Positions 54,700 to 63,996 of a DNA stretch of 64,000 bases are shown here, in pieces. Both the position numbers and the translations under genes were made by a program. The first letter of the stretch is position 1. Every line of letters starts with the position of its first letter. Origin of the DNA: CAWJMD01 sp963845675 (GTDB lineage Bacteria; Actinomycetota; Actinomycetes; Actinomycetales; CAWJMD01); the NCBI GenBank assembly GCA_963845675.1, contig CAWJSX010000001.1:2007079-2071078 (forward strand), read 5' to 3'. The notes below the pieces were generated by a model. The model was given only the letters and a program-made list of their open reading frames with translations, did no database searches and was not told where the DNA came from.

Positions 54700-56364
54700 T
54701 CAGAGGAGGTCGTGCTGGAACGCGTGGGCGGTCGCAGCCGCGCGGGAGCCGACGTCGAGCTTGGCGAAGATGTTGCTGAGGTGGCGAGCGACGGTCTTCT
54801 CGCTCAGATGCAGGTCGCGCGCGATGGCCCGGTTCGTGCGACCGGTGGCGACCGCGCGGAGCACCTCCAGCTCGCGGGCGGTCAGGTTCGTGCCGGTCAG
54901 CTCGTCCGGTGCGCTGCTCCGTCCGGCGTGCACCGTCCGCGATCCGGCCCGCTCTGCACGAGCCAGGTCCGGACCGGCGCTGAGCTGGTCGAAGACCGCC
55001 ACTGCGGCCGCGACCTCGAGGCGCGCCGTGTCCTCGTCGGCGAGCGCCCGGCACGCCTCGCCGAGCAGCAGCCGCGTACGGGCCAGGTCGTAGGGGGCGT
55101 CGAGGTCGCGCCACTCCGTGACAGCCCGGCGCAGTGCGTCCAGTGCCTGCCGGGGGTGTGCGTCAGCGAGCAGAACCGCACCCCTCGCCTGCGCCGCCAT
55201 CGCTCGGAGCAGGGCCGTGTCGTGGTCGGAAGCGGTCGCGGCCATCGCCTCGGCGGCTTCACCGGCTTCGGCGAGCTCCCCTGCAGCCAGGGCGATCTCG
55301 ACCCGCGCGGCCTGGAGGTGGGCGCGTCCGCGCCATGAGCCGTGCTCCGCGACCGCCCGGCGGACGGCGGCGAGGGCCGCACCGACGTCACCCTGGTCGA
55401 GTCGCAGCAGCGCGAGCCCCGGCTGTACGTCGTGGCCGCAGCGGGACGACGCGGCATAGGCCTCCTCTGCGGGGCCGTGCTCGCCGCGGAGCCGGTGCAT
55501 CTCGCCGAGCTCGTAGAGCGCCATCCCCACCGCGGGCTGGCCCGGCGGGTCCGAGAGCCGCGCTCGGGCGAGGTCGATCTGCTCCCGCGCCTCCGGCCAG
55601 GCGCCGTGCAGCCGGAGCACCTGCGCGCGGTGCACGAGGCACTGCCCGCGGAACGGGACCAGTCCGGGCTGGCTGTCGCACCAACCGCTGAGCACCTGCG
55701 TCCACTCGGCAGCGCGGCGCACCTCGTAGGTCTCGTGGCAGGCGATGATCACCGCGCAGTAGACCAGCCCTGTGACCAGCGGCGAGGTCTCGCCGCCTGC
55801 GACGCCGAGCATCACCTCGTCGAGCGTTCGAAGCCCCGTCTCGACCTCCCCCATGGTGACCAGGGCCTGGCCGGTCCCGAGGCCGCTCAACGCGGTCAGC
55901 TCGGGATGCCAGTGGCGCCGAGCGATCTCGCGGGCCGCACGGAACCGGTCGAGCGCCGCCTCGCCGTCGCCGGCCCTGAGTCGCTCCAGCGCGTGCGGCA
56001 GCATCAGCAACCCGTGGACGGCGCACTCCGGGGAGTCGCCGAGGGTCTGCTCGGCGCGGGCGAGCCAGCCGCCGCCCCGTGCCGTCTCGCCGCGGTTCAT
56101 CAGGGTGAAGCCCGCCCAGAAGGCCGCCTCCGCCGCCGCGTCGGCACGTCCTGCCCTGTCGTGCAGACGGAAAGCGGCCTCGAGGTGCGAGACGCACTCC
56201 TCGTCGCGACCGGTGAGGTAGGCCGCGCGAGCGAACCGGCCCAGGTCGTCGGCGTCGAGCTCCGACCCCTTGTCGGCAGCCCGCCCGAAGCCGGCGTAGG
56301 CGTCGGCCCACCGGCCGTCGTCGTACGCCGTCCGCGCCTCCCCGAGCACGTTGTCGCTGCCCAT
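54700..56364 (-). CDS. LuxR-family regulator with TPR-like repeats
   Basis: 554 residues. The first ~480 are helical repeats (GRWADAYAGFGRAADKGSEL, CVSHLEAAFRLHDRAGRADA, LGEMHRLRGEHGPAEEAYAA) without Walker motifs, so it is not a full STAND/MalT ATPase. The C-terminal HTH reads LTARELEVLRAVATGRTNRA then IARDLHLSEKTVARHLSNIF. Likely senses a partner or ligand through the TPR surface and controls the adjacent monooxygenase. Divergent from the DinB-type gene with an 86-base gap. Intact. Confidence 0.9.
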   Translation of the reverse strand: MGSDNVLGEARTAYDDGRWADAYAGFGRAADKGSELDADDLGRFARAAYLTGRDEECVSHLEAAFRLHDRAGRADAAAEAAFWAGFTLMNRGETARGGGWLARAEQTLGDSPECAVHGLLMLPHALERLRAGDGEAALDRFRAAREIARRHWHPELTALSGLGTGQALVTMGEVETGLRTLDEVMLGVAGGETSPLVTGLVYCAVIIACHETYEVRRAAEWTQVLSGWCDSQPGLVPFRGQCLVHRAQVLRLHGAWPEAREQIDLARARLSDPPGQPAVGMALYELGEMHRLRGEHGPAEEAYAASSRCGHDVQPGLALLRLDQGDVGAALAAVRRAVAEHGSWRGRAHLQAARVEIALAAGELAEAGEAAEAMAATASDHDTALLRAMAAQARGAVLLADAHPRQALDALRRAVTEWRDLDAPYDLARTRLLLGEACRALADEDTARLEVAAAVAVFDQLSAGPDLARAERAGSRTVHAGRSSAPDELTGTNLTARELEVLRAVATGRTNRAIARDLHLSEKTVARHLSNIFAKLDVGSRAAATAHAFQHDLL

Positions 56365-56450
56365 GGCCCCTCGACCCGATCGTTGCGGTGGCGGACATCT
56401 GACTGTAGCGACGTGGCGGAGCGTCGCTCCGCCGTGAGAGGGTCGCCGCC

Positions 56451-57210
56451 ATGGGGGAGTTCGCCCGGTCCGACGACCAGCAGCCAGCGATGTTCGTCGA
56501 CGCGGACCTACGAGGGGCCCGGTTCGTCCGGGCTGACCTGTCCGGCGCCGTGATGCGCGCGGTCGATGTGGCGGGGGCGGACATCGACGCCCCATGGCTC
56601 CTCGACGGCGAGAACGCCCTGCGCGTCAACGGCGTCGACGTGGTCCCGTTCGTCGAGGCCGAGCTCAACCGCCGCTTCCCCGGTCGCGCCGACCGGCGCG
56701 CGGGCGATCCGGACGGCCTACGCGCAGCCTGGGCGGCGCTCGAACGCACGTGGGACGACCACGCTCGAGCGCGTCGCGGCGATGCCGGCCGGCACGGTCG
56801 ACGTCTCGGTGGACGGCGAGTGGTCGTTCGCGCAGACGCTGCGGCACCTGGTCATGGCCACGGACACGTGGCTGGGCAAGGCGATCCTGCAGGTCGAGCA
56901 GCCGTTCCACCCCATCGGTCAACCGAATGCCGAGTACGAGACCGACGGCGGCGACATGTCGGTCTTCACGACGGCCACCCCGTCCTACGCCGAGGTGCTC
57001 GAGGTCCGGGCCGGCCGTGTCTCCATGGTGCGGGACCTCCTCGCCACCGTCACGGCTGAGGACCTGGCCGAGACGCGCAGGAATCCCCACGCCCCCGAGT
57101 ACCCGGAGACTGTCCTGTCGTGCCTCCACACGATCCTCGAGGAGGAGTGGGAGCACCACCGGTACGCCGTCCGCGACCTCGAGGTGATCGAGGCGAAGCT
57201 CGAGGCATAG
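56451..57210 (+). CDS. pentapeptide-DinB fusion protein (frameshifted)
   Basis: About 252 residues. Residues 10-45 contain pentapeptide-like A(D/N)LxG units (DADLRGARFVRADLSGAVMR). The rest is a DinB/YfiT four-helix metal-binding domain (SVDGEWSFAQTLRHLVMATD, AGRVSMVRDLLATVTAEDLA, CLHTILEEEWEHHRYAVRDL) with His residues in the family's three metal positions. One frame change near 56755, where ACGACCACGCTCGAGCG is joined. Putative thiol-S-transferase or mycothiol-dependent enzyme, as for several DinB-fold proteins; not proven. Confidence 0.8.
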
Positions 57211-57288
57211 CGGGGGGCGACTGCGCCAGCCGTCGGCTGGACCCGACTGGCTGCTTGGTGTCTTCCGCGGCCACTCGGTCCGCGAACC

Positions 57289-59073
57289 TCAGGAAGGCGC
57301 GGAAGTCGCCCAACCGCATCGTGAGCTCCGACCCGCGGGAGCGTCTCGAGACAGGTAGCTCGCCACCCAGACCAGCGGGGCGTTCCACCGGATGCAGACG
57401 TCGTTGGTGACCTCGGAGGTCGGCTCGTCGAGGTAGCAGCACTGGGGCGGCAGGCCGACCAGCCTCTGGTCGTAGGGGAAGTCCGGCGCTGGGATGGAGT
57501 TCGCGCCGCCGGCGACTGCCCCAGGCGGCGGCGGAGGCAAGGCCGGGTCGAGGTCGTGGCCGAACTGCCTGGTCCGCAGGTGGCGGGTGCGGTCGGTGCC
57601 GTACCCGGTGACGTAGCTCTGCCCGAGGGCGTTCCGGCCCAGGAGGTAGTCGACACCGGTCGCGACACCGTCGTGGAAGCGACGCTCCCCCGTGAGCAGG
57701 TGCGCCGAGCCCAGGACGACGAGGTTGTTGAGGATCCGACCGTTCGACCCCCAGCCCCAACCCTCGGGCGGGGCGTAGGGCTGGCCCCACGGCTGGCGCC
57801 GCTGGAGCTCGAGCAGCCGGGTGGCGCCGTTGCACACGCTGTCCCGGACGCGGTCGTGGTCGGGCAGGTTGTCGCCGCTCAGGGCCAGGTCGAGCCGCGC
57901 AGGGCGGCCACGCGGTCGAAGTCGTGGCCGGCAGGGTCGAAGGCGTGGTCTCGGTGGTGCGGTGACGCGAGGACCCGGTTGCGGTAGGCGTCCTCCCCGG
58001 TGGCCAGCCACAGCTCGGCGGCCGCCCAGTAGACGTCGTCCCCGAGCTCGTCGTCGTCGTACGGTCCACCGCCGAAGAGCGCGTGGTCATCTGGTGCGAC
58101 CAGCGGCGGGTGTCGCTCGGCCGCTGCGTAGGCGAGACGGGCCGCGCCCAGCAGCCGTTCGGCGTACTCGGGAGTCGTCGCCACGGAGCAGCCGTGCGCC
58201 CTGGGCGGCGACCGCGACCAGGTGCAGCGTCGGCGCTGGTCGAGGGACGGTGCAGCACGCGCTCGGTCGGGTCCTCGTGGGCCCAGCCGGGCAACGGTGA
58301 CCACGTCGGTCCCGTGGACGCGGTGGAACGCCATGCCGGACAGCGGGTATCCGGACGGCACCTGCATCCGCAGCAGCCAGTCGAGCTCCCAGCGGCACTC
58401 CGCCAGGAGGGCCGTGACCTGTGTGGGCGGTGCTGTGCCGACCGAGCGCACCAGGTCGAGCGTCGTGAGCAGCTGCCACACGGCGACGCTGCCGCTGGTC
58501 GTGTACTTGCCGTAGTCCCCCGCGTCGTACCAGCCGCCCGAGACGTCGAAGCTCCCCTCGCACGTCCAGCCGGGGTAGAGCCTTTCCGCGTCCGGGCCGG
58601 CCCACGCCCGCACAGCCGTGTCGCCTCGGTTCGGCGGCTGACCCAGGTGGCCGCCTGGCCTGGCGTAGCCAGGGTGCTCGTCGGCCAGAATCGCTGTCCC
58701 TGAACGCATCAGGGTGAAGAACCTCAGCGCGTCCGCGCTGAGCGTCCGGTACAGGTCGGCCGAGACGCGGAATGGATGGCTGCGCCGGCCCGCGGCCTCC
58801 AGGTGGAAGCCCTCACCGGTGGCGCCGAGCCCCGTGAACTCGAGCTGGTGGAGTGACAGCCCCGACGTCGGCTCGGGTCGCTCGTGCCACGGTCGTGACC
58901 GGCCGGCACTCGACGACTCCGCCGTTCCGGTCACGGACGACGAAGTCCACGGGCCGGTCGCTCGCGTCGACCAGCGTCGCCACCATCGGCCGACCGGGAA
59001 GGTAGCCGTGCTGGTTGACCCGGATCACCGGCCGGGCCGCCACCTCGTCCGAGGACCATGTCGGCCATGCCAT
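57289..59073 (-). CDS. glycoside hydrolase family 9 cellulase (frameshifted)
   Basis: N-terminus MAWPTWSSDEVAARPVIRVN and an Ig-like domain (QHGYLPGRPMVATLVDASDR) precede the (alpha/alpha)6 domain. It carries DVSGGWYDAGDYGKYTTSGS (the two catalytic-site Asp residues), YWAAAELWLATGEDAYRNRV, GWGSNGRILNNLVVLGSAHL, YLLGRNALGQSYVTGYGTDR and EVTNDVCIRWNAPLVWVASY. Shifts near 58880, 58250 and 57900. No signal peptide and no carbohydrate-binding module, so it may act intracellularly on oligosaccharides. Length about 590 residues reconstructed. Confidence 0.87.
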
Positions 59074-59143
59074 GCTCGCTACGCTATCGGCGGACTGTCC
59101 CGTTCCTCTTCCTCACGCCCGTGCTGCTGCGAACGGAGACGAC

Positions 59144-59542
59144 GTGACGGACGGCGACCGGCGCGATCGGTTCGTCGCAGCCCTGACGGCAGCCGTCGGG
59201 CGCTACTCGGTCGACGTCGTGGACGAGGAGGAGCTCGTCCTGAAACCGGCTTCCGGGACCGGTTGCCCGGTGAGGCTGCTACTCGGCCCTGGGCCTGACG
59301 TGACCCTCGTGCTCGGACGTGGCTTCCCGCTCATGGTTGAAGCCGCTTCGGATGCCGAGGCCCTTGATGAGGCCATGGAATGGATCTCGTGGGTGGCCCA
59401 GGGCGCAACGGAGAGGCTCTGGTTCGACGACACCGGAGAGGTCGTCCGCGCTGTGATGAGGAGCAGTGACGGCAGGGCTTCGTACCGCAGACCTTTCAAG
59501 CGCCTGTTCCGCAGCGAGACGCACGAGTGGGGTCCGGCATGA
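59144..59542 (+). CDS. hypothetical protein, TY-Chap/YbjN-like
   Basis: 132 residues from GTG 59144 (GGAG upstream). RFVAALTAAVGRYSVDVVDE, CPVRLLLGPGPDVTLVLGRG, DAEALDEAMEWISWVAQGAT and ERLWFDDTGEVVRAVMRSSD. An alpha/beta domain resembling chaperone-like TY-Chap or immunity-type proteins. Divergent from the GH9 gene. Function unknown. Confidence 0.65.
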   Translation: MTDGDRRDRFVAALTAAVGRYSVDVVDEEELVLKPASGTGCPVRLLLGPGPDVTLVLGRGFPLMVEAASDAEALDEAMEWISWVAQGATERLWFDDTGEVVRAVMRSSDGRASYRRPFKRLFRSETHEWGPA

Positions 59543-60167
59543 GCATGTCGGCGTCCCCACACCGACCCACCTGCGCGGAAGCGCCCGTCGGTCACGGCGG
59601 GACGGGCACCAGCGCGTCGACGCACGCGGCGCCGACGGCCTCGCCCTGCGCCAGGCCGTCCTCGATCGCGGAGCGGAAGGGGATCCCGCCGTCCAAGCGC
59701 GACACGGCGGCCTCCTCGGCAGCTGGAACGAGGAGGGTGCGCGGGACGTTCGCCGGCCACCTGCGGACCGACACGGTCCGCGCCTCCGGAAGGCCGAGCT
59801 CGCCGCCATCGGCATGCCGATGGAGTCCGTACCCCCGACGGACCCGTTCGGTGCCGAGGTCGTCCTCGCCCGGCACAGCCACGGCCCCGCCGCCACCGGG
59901 ACCGCCCTCGTCGATCAGTTGAGCAGCTTCCTCGGCGGTTGCACGACGTTCGACGGTCCGGACGGCTTCGCCTCAGGACCCGAGGACGTGCCCGATGCCC
60001 CAGGAGAGTGCTCGACGATCACCCGGTCACTGCACGACTGACCGTGTCTCTGGGGACCGGTCGAGGCGCCGGGGGGCAAGGGGCTCCAGCGGCTACCCTG
60101 AGCCGCGGGTCGGAGAGGTGGAACGCACGGGCAACTGCCCCGTGAGTTCTCCCAGAGCCCCGCCCCC
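59543..60167. other. 625-base gap before tRNA-Lys
   Basis: Apart from the weak ORFs described, I see no tRNA, repeat or regulator in this stretch. Composition stays high-GC, like the host backbone. It marks the last backbone DNA before the integrated element. Confidence 0.4.
59592..59882 (-). CDS. possible short ORF of unknown function
   Basis: 96 residues with high third-position GC: TVSVRRWPANVPRTLLVPAA, GIPFRSAIEDGLAQGEAVGA, ACVDALVPVPP. The C-terminal ~65 residues look coding. The N-terminal part is unconvincing and a frame break near 59800 is likely. The opposite strand from about 59780 to 60041 also has a coding-like frame (AELAAIGMPMESVPPTDPFG), so the 59543-60167 gap may hold two decayed or shifted genes. 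No family recognised. Confidence 0.3.
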   Translation of the reverse strand: MAVPGEDDLGTERVRRGYGLHRHADGGELGLPEARTVSVRRWPANVPRTLLVPAAEEAAVSRLDGGIPFRSAIEDGLAQGEAVGAACVDALVPVPP

Positions 60168-60243
60168 GGGCCTCTAGCTCAATTGGCAGAGCAGCGGACT
60201 TTTAATCCGCGGGTTGTGGGTTCGATCCCCACGGGGCCCACCA
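60168..60243 (+). tRNA. tRNA-Lys (anticodon UUU) with encoded CCA
   Basis: Cloverleaf: acceptor GGGCCTC with GGGGCCC (one G-U), D-arm GCTC-AATTGGCA-GAGC, anticodon stem GCGGA/TCCGC with loop CTTTTAA, variable GGGTT, T-arm GTGGG-TTCGATC-CCCAC, then ACCA. 76 bases including CCA. A tyrosine integrase begins 102 bases downstream, so this tRNA is the presumed attachment site; the sequence downstream still has an intact tRNA 3' end. Confidence 0.97.
60205..60243 (+). other. presumed attL attachment core in tRNA-Lys 3' end
   Basis: The tRNA 3' half, from the anticodon stem to CCA, is the usual attB segment for tyrosine integrases. The integrase gene follows directly. The matching direct repeat (attR) is not in the window, so the core boundaries cannot be fixed. 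Confidence 0.4.
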
Positions 60244-60300
60244 GTGTTTCTGCAGGTCAGAGGCTTGAAGCCTCGACGGGACCGCCTCCGAGTGCAAGAC

Positions 60301-60320
60301 TTCTACCCAAAGTTCTACCC
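60301..60320 (+). repeat. direct repeats upstream of integrase
   Basis: TTCTACCC occurs at 60301-60308 and 60313-60320, 12 bases apart. Nearby GGGTGGAAG is a near inverted copy. Could be integrase arm-type or excisionase sites. Confidence 0.35.
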
Positions 60321-60344
60321 GACTCGGGTGGAAGGGGTGGTGGA

Positions 60345-61497
60345 GTGCGCGGATCGGTGGTGCAGAAGCCGGCCAAGACCGGCCGCTGGTACGTGGTCAT
60401 CGAGCTCGATCGTGACCCCGGCACCGGCGCGCGCCGGCGAAAGTGGCACTCGGGGTTCGCCACGAAGCGCGACGCCGAGCGCGGGCTCGCGCGCATGCTC
60501 GCCGACCGGGACGACGGCTCGTACGTCGCGCCGCGCAAGCTCACGTTGGGCGTCTACCTGACCGAGCACTGGCTGCCGGCGATCGAGTCGACGGTGCGGC
60601 CCACGACGTTCAACGGCTACCGCAGCCACGTCGAGACCTACGTCGCCCCGCACCTCGGCGCGGTGCAGCTGCAGAACGTCACGCCCGACCAGCTGAGCCG
60701 GTTCTACCGAGAGCTGCAGCTGAGCGGCGGGAAGGACGGCGGGTCGCTCTCCCCCAACACCGTTCGTCGAGTGCACGCCACCCTGCACCGGGCGCTCCGG
60801 GACGCCACCAGGTGGGGACACCTGCAGCGGAACCCGGCCTCGGTGGCGGTCAAGCCGATGCAGCCGACGATCGGCTCCCGCGACATCGCGACGTGGACGG
60901 CTGATGAGGTGCGGACCTTCCTCGAGTCGGTGGCGGACGACCGACTGTTCGCGCTCTGGCGGCTCGCTGCCACGACAGGGATGCGGCGCGGCGAGCTGCT
61001 CGGCCTGCGCTGGTCCGACGTCGACCTCGCGGCTCGCCGGCTCGCGGTTCGACAGACGGTGTCGTGCATCAGTTCTCGCGTCATGTTCGGAGAGCCGAAG
61101 ACCAAGCGCGGCAAGCGCAACGTCGCACTCGACCAGGAGACCGTCGACGCCCTTGCGGCGTGGCGGCGACCAGCAGTCGGCGGAGCGAGCGGCCTGGGGC
61201 GACGCGTGGGAGGCGACCGGGCTGGTCTTCACGCGCGAGAACGGCGCACTGATCCACCCCGACCTGCTGACGAAGTGGTTCGGTCGGCACGTCGCCCGTG
61301 CCGGCCTGAGCCCGATCCGGCTGCACGACCTACGGCACACCCACGCGAGCCTCGCGCTGCAGGCCGGCATCCCGGCCAAGGTGGTGAGCGAGCGGCTCGG
61401 CCACGCGACCGTCGCGTTCACGCTCGACGTCTACTCGCACGTCCTGCCCGGCCTGCAGGAGGACGCGGCGGATCGCATCGCAGCGCTCATGCGCTGA
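60345..61497 (+). CDS. int: tyrosine-type site-specific integrase (frameshifted)
   Basis: About 384 residues from GTG 60345. An arm-binding N-terminal part (GRWYVVIELDRDPGTGARRR), a SAM-like core-binding domain (TLGVYLTEHWLPAIESTVRP) and a catalytic domain with R in TTGMRRGELLGLRWSDVDL, HDLRHTHASLALQAGI (HxxR), GHATVAFTLDVYSHVLPGLQ (Tyr nucleophile). One extra base near 61170 splits it. All catalytic residues survive. Typical of actinomycete integrative elements that use tRNA genes. Confidence 0.9.
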
Positions 61498-61693
61498 CGC
61501 CTCACGGCGCGCAAACGCGAGTAGGAACTGCCTCCTCACGAGACACCCAATCAACAGCCAGCACGACAACCGTCCGGCTGGTGCCGTGTCGGGCCGTGCA
61601 GGGCCGTGACCTGCGGAGACGCCGTCCGGCACGTGTCGGCTAAACCGCCTGTCCTCGCTTGGGACTGCTGCACGATCAGGTGACACGTCGGGC

Positions 61694-62384
61694 TCAGGCC
61701 GCCTGTGCGGCGGGTTTGGTGATGATCGCTTCGAACTCGATCGGGGTCAACCGGCCGAGTCGTTCCTGACGTCGTCGGCGGTGGTAGGTCCGCTCGATCC
61801 AGGTCACGATGGCGATCCGCAGGTCCTGGCGGGTGGCCCAGGGTTGGCGGTCCAGGACGTTCTTCTGCAGCAGCGCGAAGAACGATTCCATGGCGGCGTT
61901 GTCGCCGGCGGCGCCGACCCGGCCCATCGACCCGACCAGGTCGTGCCGGTTCGGGCGTGGACGAACTTCCTGCTGCGGAATTGCGACCCACGGTCGGAGT
62001 GGACGACGCATCCGGCGATACCGGTTGCTGCAGAGCCGTTCTCAGCGCCGCGTCGGGCGACCGCGGACTGCAGCGCTCGGACGGCGAGGCGGGACTTCAT
62101 CCGGTCGTCGATCGAGTAGCCCACGATCCGGCCGGAGAAGACGTCCTTGATCGCGCACAGGTAGAGCTTGCCCTCGCCGGTCCAGTGCTCGGTGATGTCG
62201 GTCAACCACAGCTCGTTCGGCCCGGTCGCGGTGAAGTCCCGTTCGACCAGGTCCTCGTGCACCGGCGGTCCTGGCCGGCCGCGCTTGCCGCGGCGGGTCT
62301 TGCCGAAGCTCGACCACCACCGGTTGGCCGAGCAGATCCGCCACGCGGTCCGTGCCGCCATCGCCTTGACGGGCATTCCCTAGC
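61694..62384 (-). mobile_element. IS3-family transposase OrfB remnant (truncated, frameshifted)
   Basis: The DDE integrase core is clear: GPNELWLTDITEHWTGEGKL with the first Asp, YLCAIKDVFSGRIVGYSIDD, VVHSDRGSQFRSRKFVHA with the second Asp, and GSMGRVGAAGDNAAMESFFA with the Glu. The end is LLQKNVLDRQPWATRQDLRI, RLGRLTPIEFE. OrfA and the first ~100 residues of OrfB are absent; sequence switches abruptly at about 62384 into a response-regulator gene. A frame change lies near 61930. A 5'-truncated, inactive copy. Confidence 0.85.
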
Positions 62385-62749
62385 ACCTCGATGCACCGCT
62401 CAATCAGCTCTGAGCCCGGACAGCCCTTGTCCACCCAGTCGTGCGCTCCGAGTCTCATCGATTCGATTGTCTGTCGTTGACCTCCTTCGCCGGACAGCAC
62501 GATGACCGGGACGGAGAGCCCGCGCTCTCGCATTTCGGACAAGACCCAGGAGGCCGCCCCAATCACCGGGCGGCATCTTCATGTCCAGCAGCATCAAGTC
62601 GACGCTACCGGCCTGGTAGGCGTCGACCTGCTCCTTCGCCATCGGGGGTGTAGGTGAGGGCTGCGCCGACCGCGCAGACCAGAGGTCAGAGTGAAAGCGA
62701 TGTCGCGCTGATCGTCGGCCACCAAGATCCGAGCCCCCTTTTCAGTCAT
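62385..62749 (-). pseudogene. response regulator receiver domain, 3' end replaced by IS3 remnant
   Basis: MTEKGARILVADDQRDIAFT (Asp pair), DLMLLDMKMPPGDWGGLL (phospho-acceptor), PVIVLSGEGGQRQTIESMRL, GAHDWVDKGCPG (Lys) and ELIERCIEVLG. Frame changes near 62640 and 62575. After IERCIEVLG the reading frame runs into the transposase remnant with no native stop, so the output domain, if any, is lost. Its ATG overlaps the kinase stop by 4 bases (ATGA). GC is lower than in the backbone, fitting foreign origin. Confidence 0.75.
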
Positions 62750-63996
62750 CTCCATACCTCTTCACCCAGAGGAACGGTCAGGTGCCACACGGTCCCGCTT
62801 GTCGACTGAGCCAGTTCGAAGCTTCCGCCTACGCGGCGCAACAATGACCTCACCCCCAACAGTCCGAGTCCGTTGCCGCCGGGCTTGGTGCTCTCGAATC
62901 CCTACCTGTTCGAGGTGAGCGCTGCCAGAACGGACTCAGGCAGACCGGGCCCGTCATCAGCGATCTCGACGATCGCGAGCCGTCGTCGTGCGTCCAATCG
63001 AGGGTCACAGCGCCACCGCCAGGCATCGCTTCAACAGCGTTCTTTGATCAAGTCGTCCAGAACGGCTGTCAGAGCCGCTTCGCCCATGGCCACCCAGAGA
63101 TCGTCAGAACCAGAGGCGACGGAAAGCGATGGAGGTCGGCAATCGGACCAGCATGGCCGCCGCGTAGCGGCGGAGGAACGGAGACAGTGAAGTCGACTCC
63201 ATGCCGCTCACGAACGACCGTTGATGGTCGGGGCCCGAGTCGACAAACGACCAGTCGACCGTCGACCGAGGCGACGCCAGGTGAAGTAGCGTCCCCCAAT
63301 CGGTTGCATTCGCGTCGCCCACCACGCGCGCCAAGGTGTTCCCCCATATGGTGCCGCAGACAGGTCTCCGCCCCAACCAGGGCAAGCAGTCCGGCGACCT
63401 AATGGAAGACCCGGTGCCGGACCCGAGGCGGGAGGCGCTCAACCAGGAGGCGCCGTACCCGCCCCAATCGGCCACCCATCGCTCGTGCTCGGCTACGTGC
63501 TTGGCGAACGCCATCTTGGAGTCAGCCAACGTGCGGCTGACGGTGCCTGCCCTCTCGTCGTGCCGGCGCTGCACGAGTATCGTCGCGAGCTCTCGTGAGA
63601 CCCACGCGTTGCCCAGCGTCTCAAGGGCGAAGAATGCCGGGTGTGAGGCCTGCGCCTCCCGCCGGTGCTCGTGCAGGTAGCTGTCGTGCCACAGCGCGAC
63701 GGTCAGCGCTGCATCGAACCCATCGTCTCGATTGCGGATGGTCGGGCAACGCCGAGCAGCGAGCCACGCGGTTGGAGACTCTCGATGGAGCCAGCACCCT
63801 CGAACGGCTTGCGCGGACAGGATCCAGGACCGATGCGTCCAGAGCCCGCCGACCTCCATCGCTTCCAGCCGAAGCTGGCCAGCGCCTCATCGAACTGAGG
63901 GGCGATGGGCCTCAAGGCGCCGCCGCTCCGTCCAACGCGCACAGCGCCACCCACAAACCCGGCCGCATAGCAATACCAACCGAACCAAGAAAACAT
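62746..63996 (-). CDS. histidine kinase-like protein with unassigned N-terminal region (frameshifted, possibly partial)
   Basis: The C-terminal HATPase is recognisable across frames: DDLIKNAVEAMPGGGAVTLD (N-box), IVEIADDGPGLPESVLAALT (G1), GGNGLGLLGVRSLLRRVGGS (G2) and FELAQSTSGTVWHLTVPLGE. Upstream is a soluble, helical region (ALWHDSYLHEHRREAQASHP, AFFALETLGNAWVSRELATI, KHVAEHERWVADWGGYGASW) with no membrane helix and no standard HExxP phospho-acceptor box. Shifts near 63725, 63115, 63045 and 62905. The first ATG at 63996 touches the window edge, so the start is unknown. Adjacent response regulator completes the pair. Confidence 0.6.

Noticed and set aside
59527..59922. Plus-strand ORF of 131 residues
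   Set aside because: Ser/Pro/Arg-rich phase noise; the minus strand there has better codon usage.
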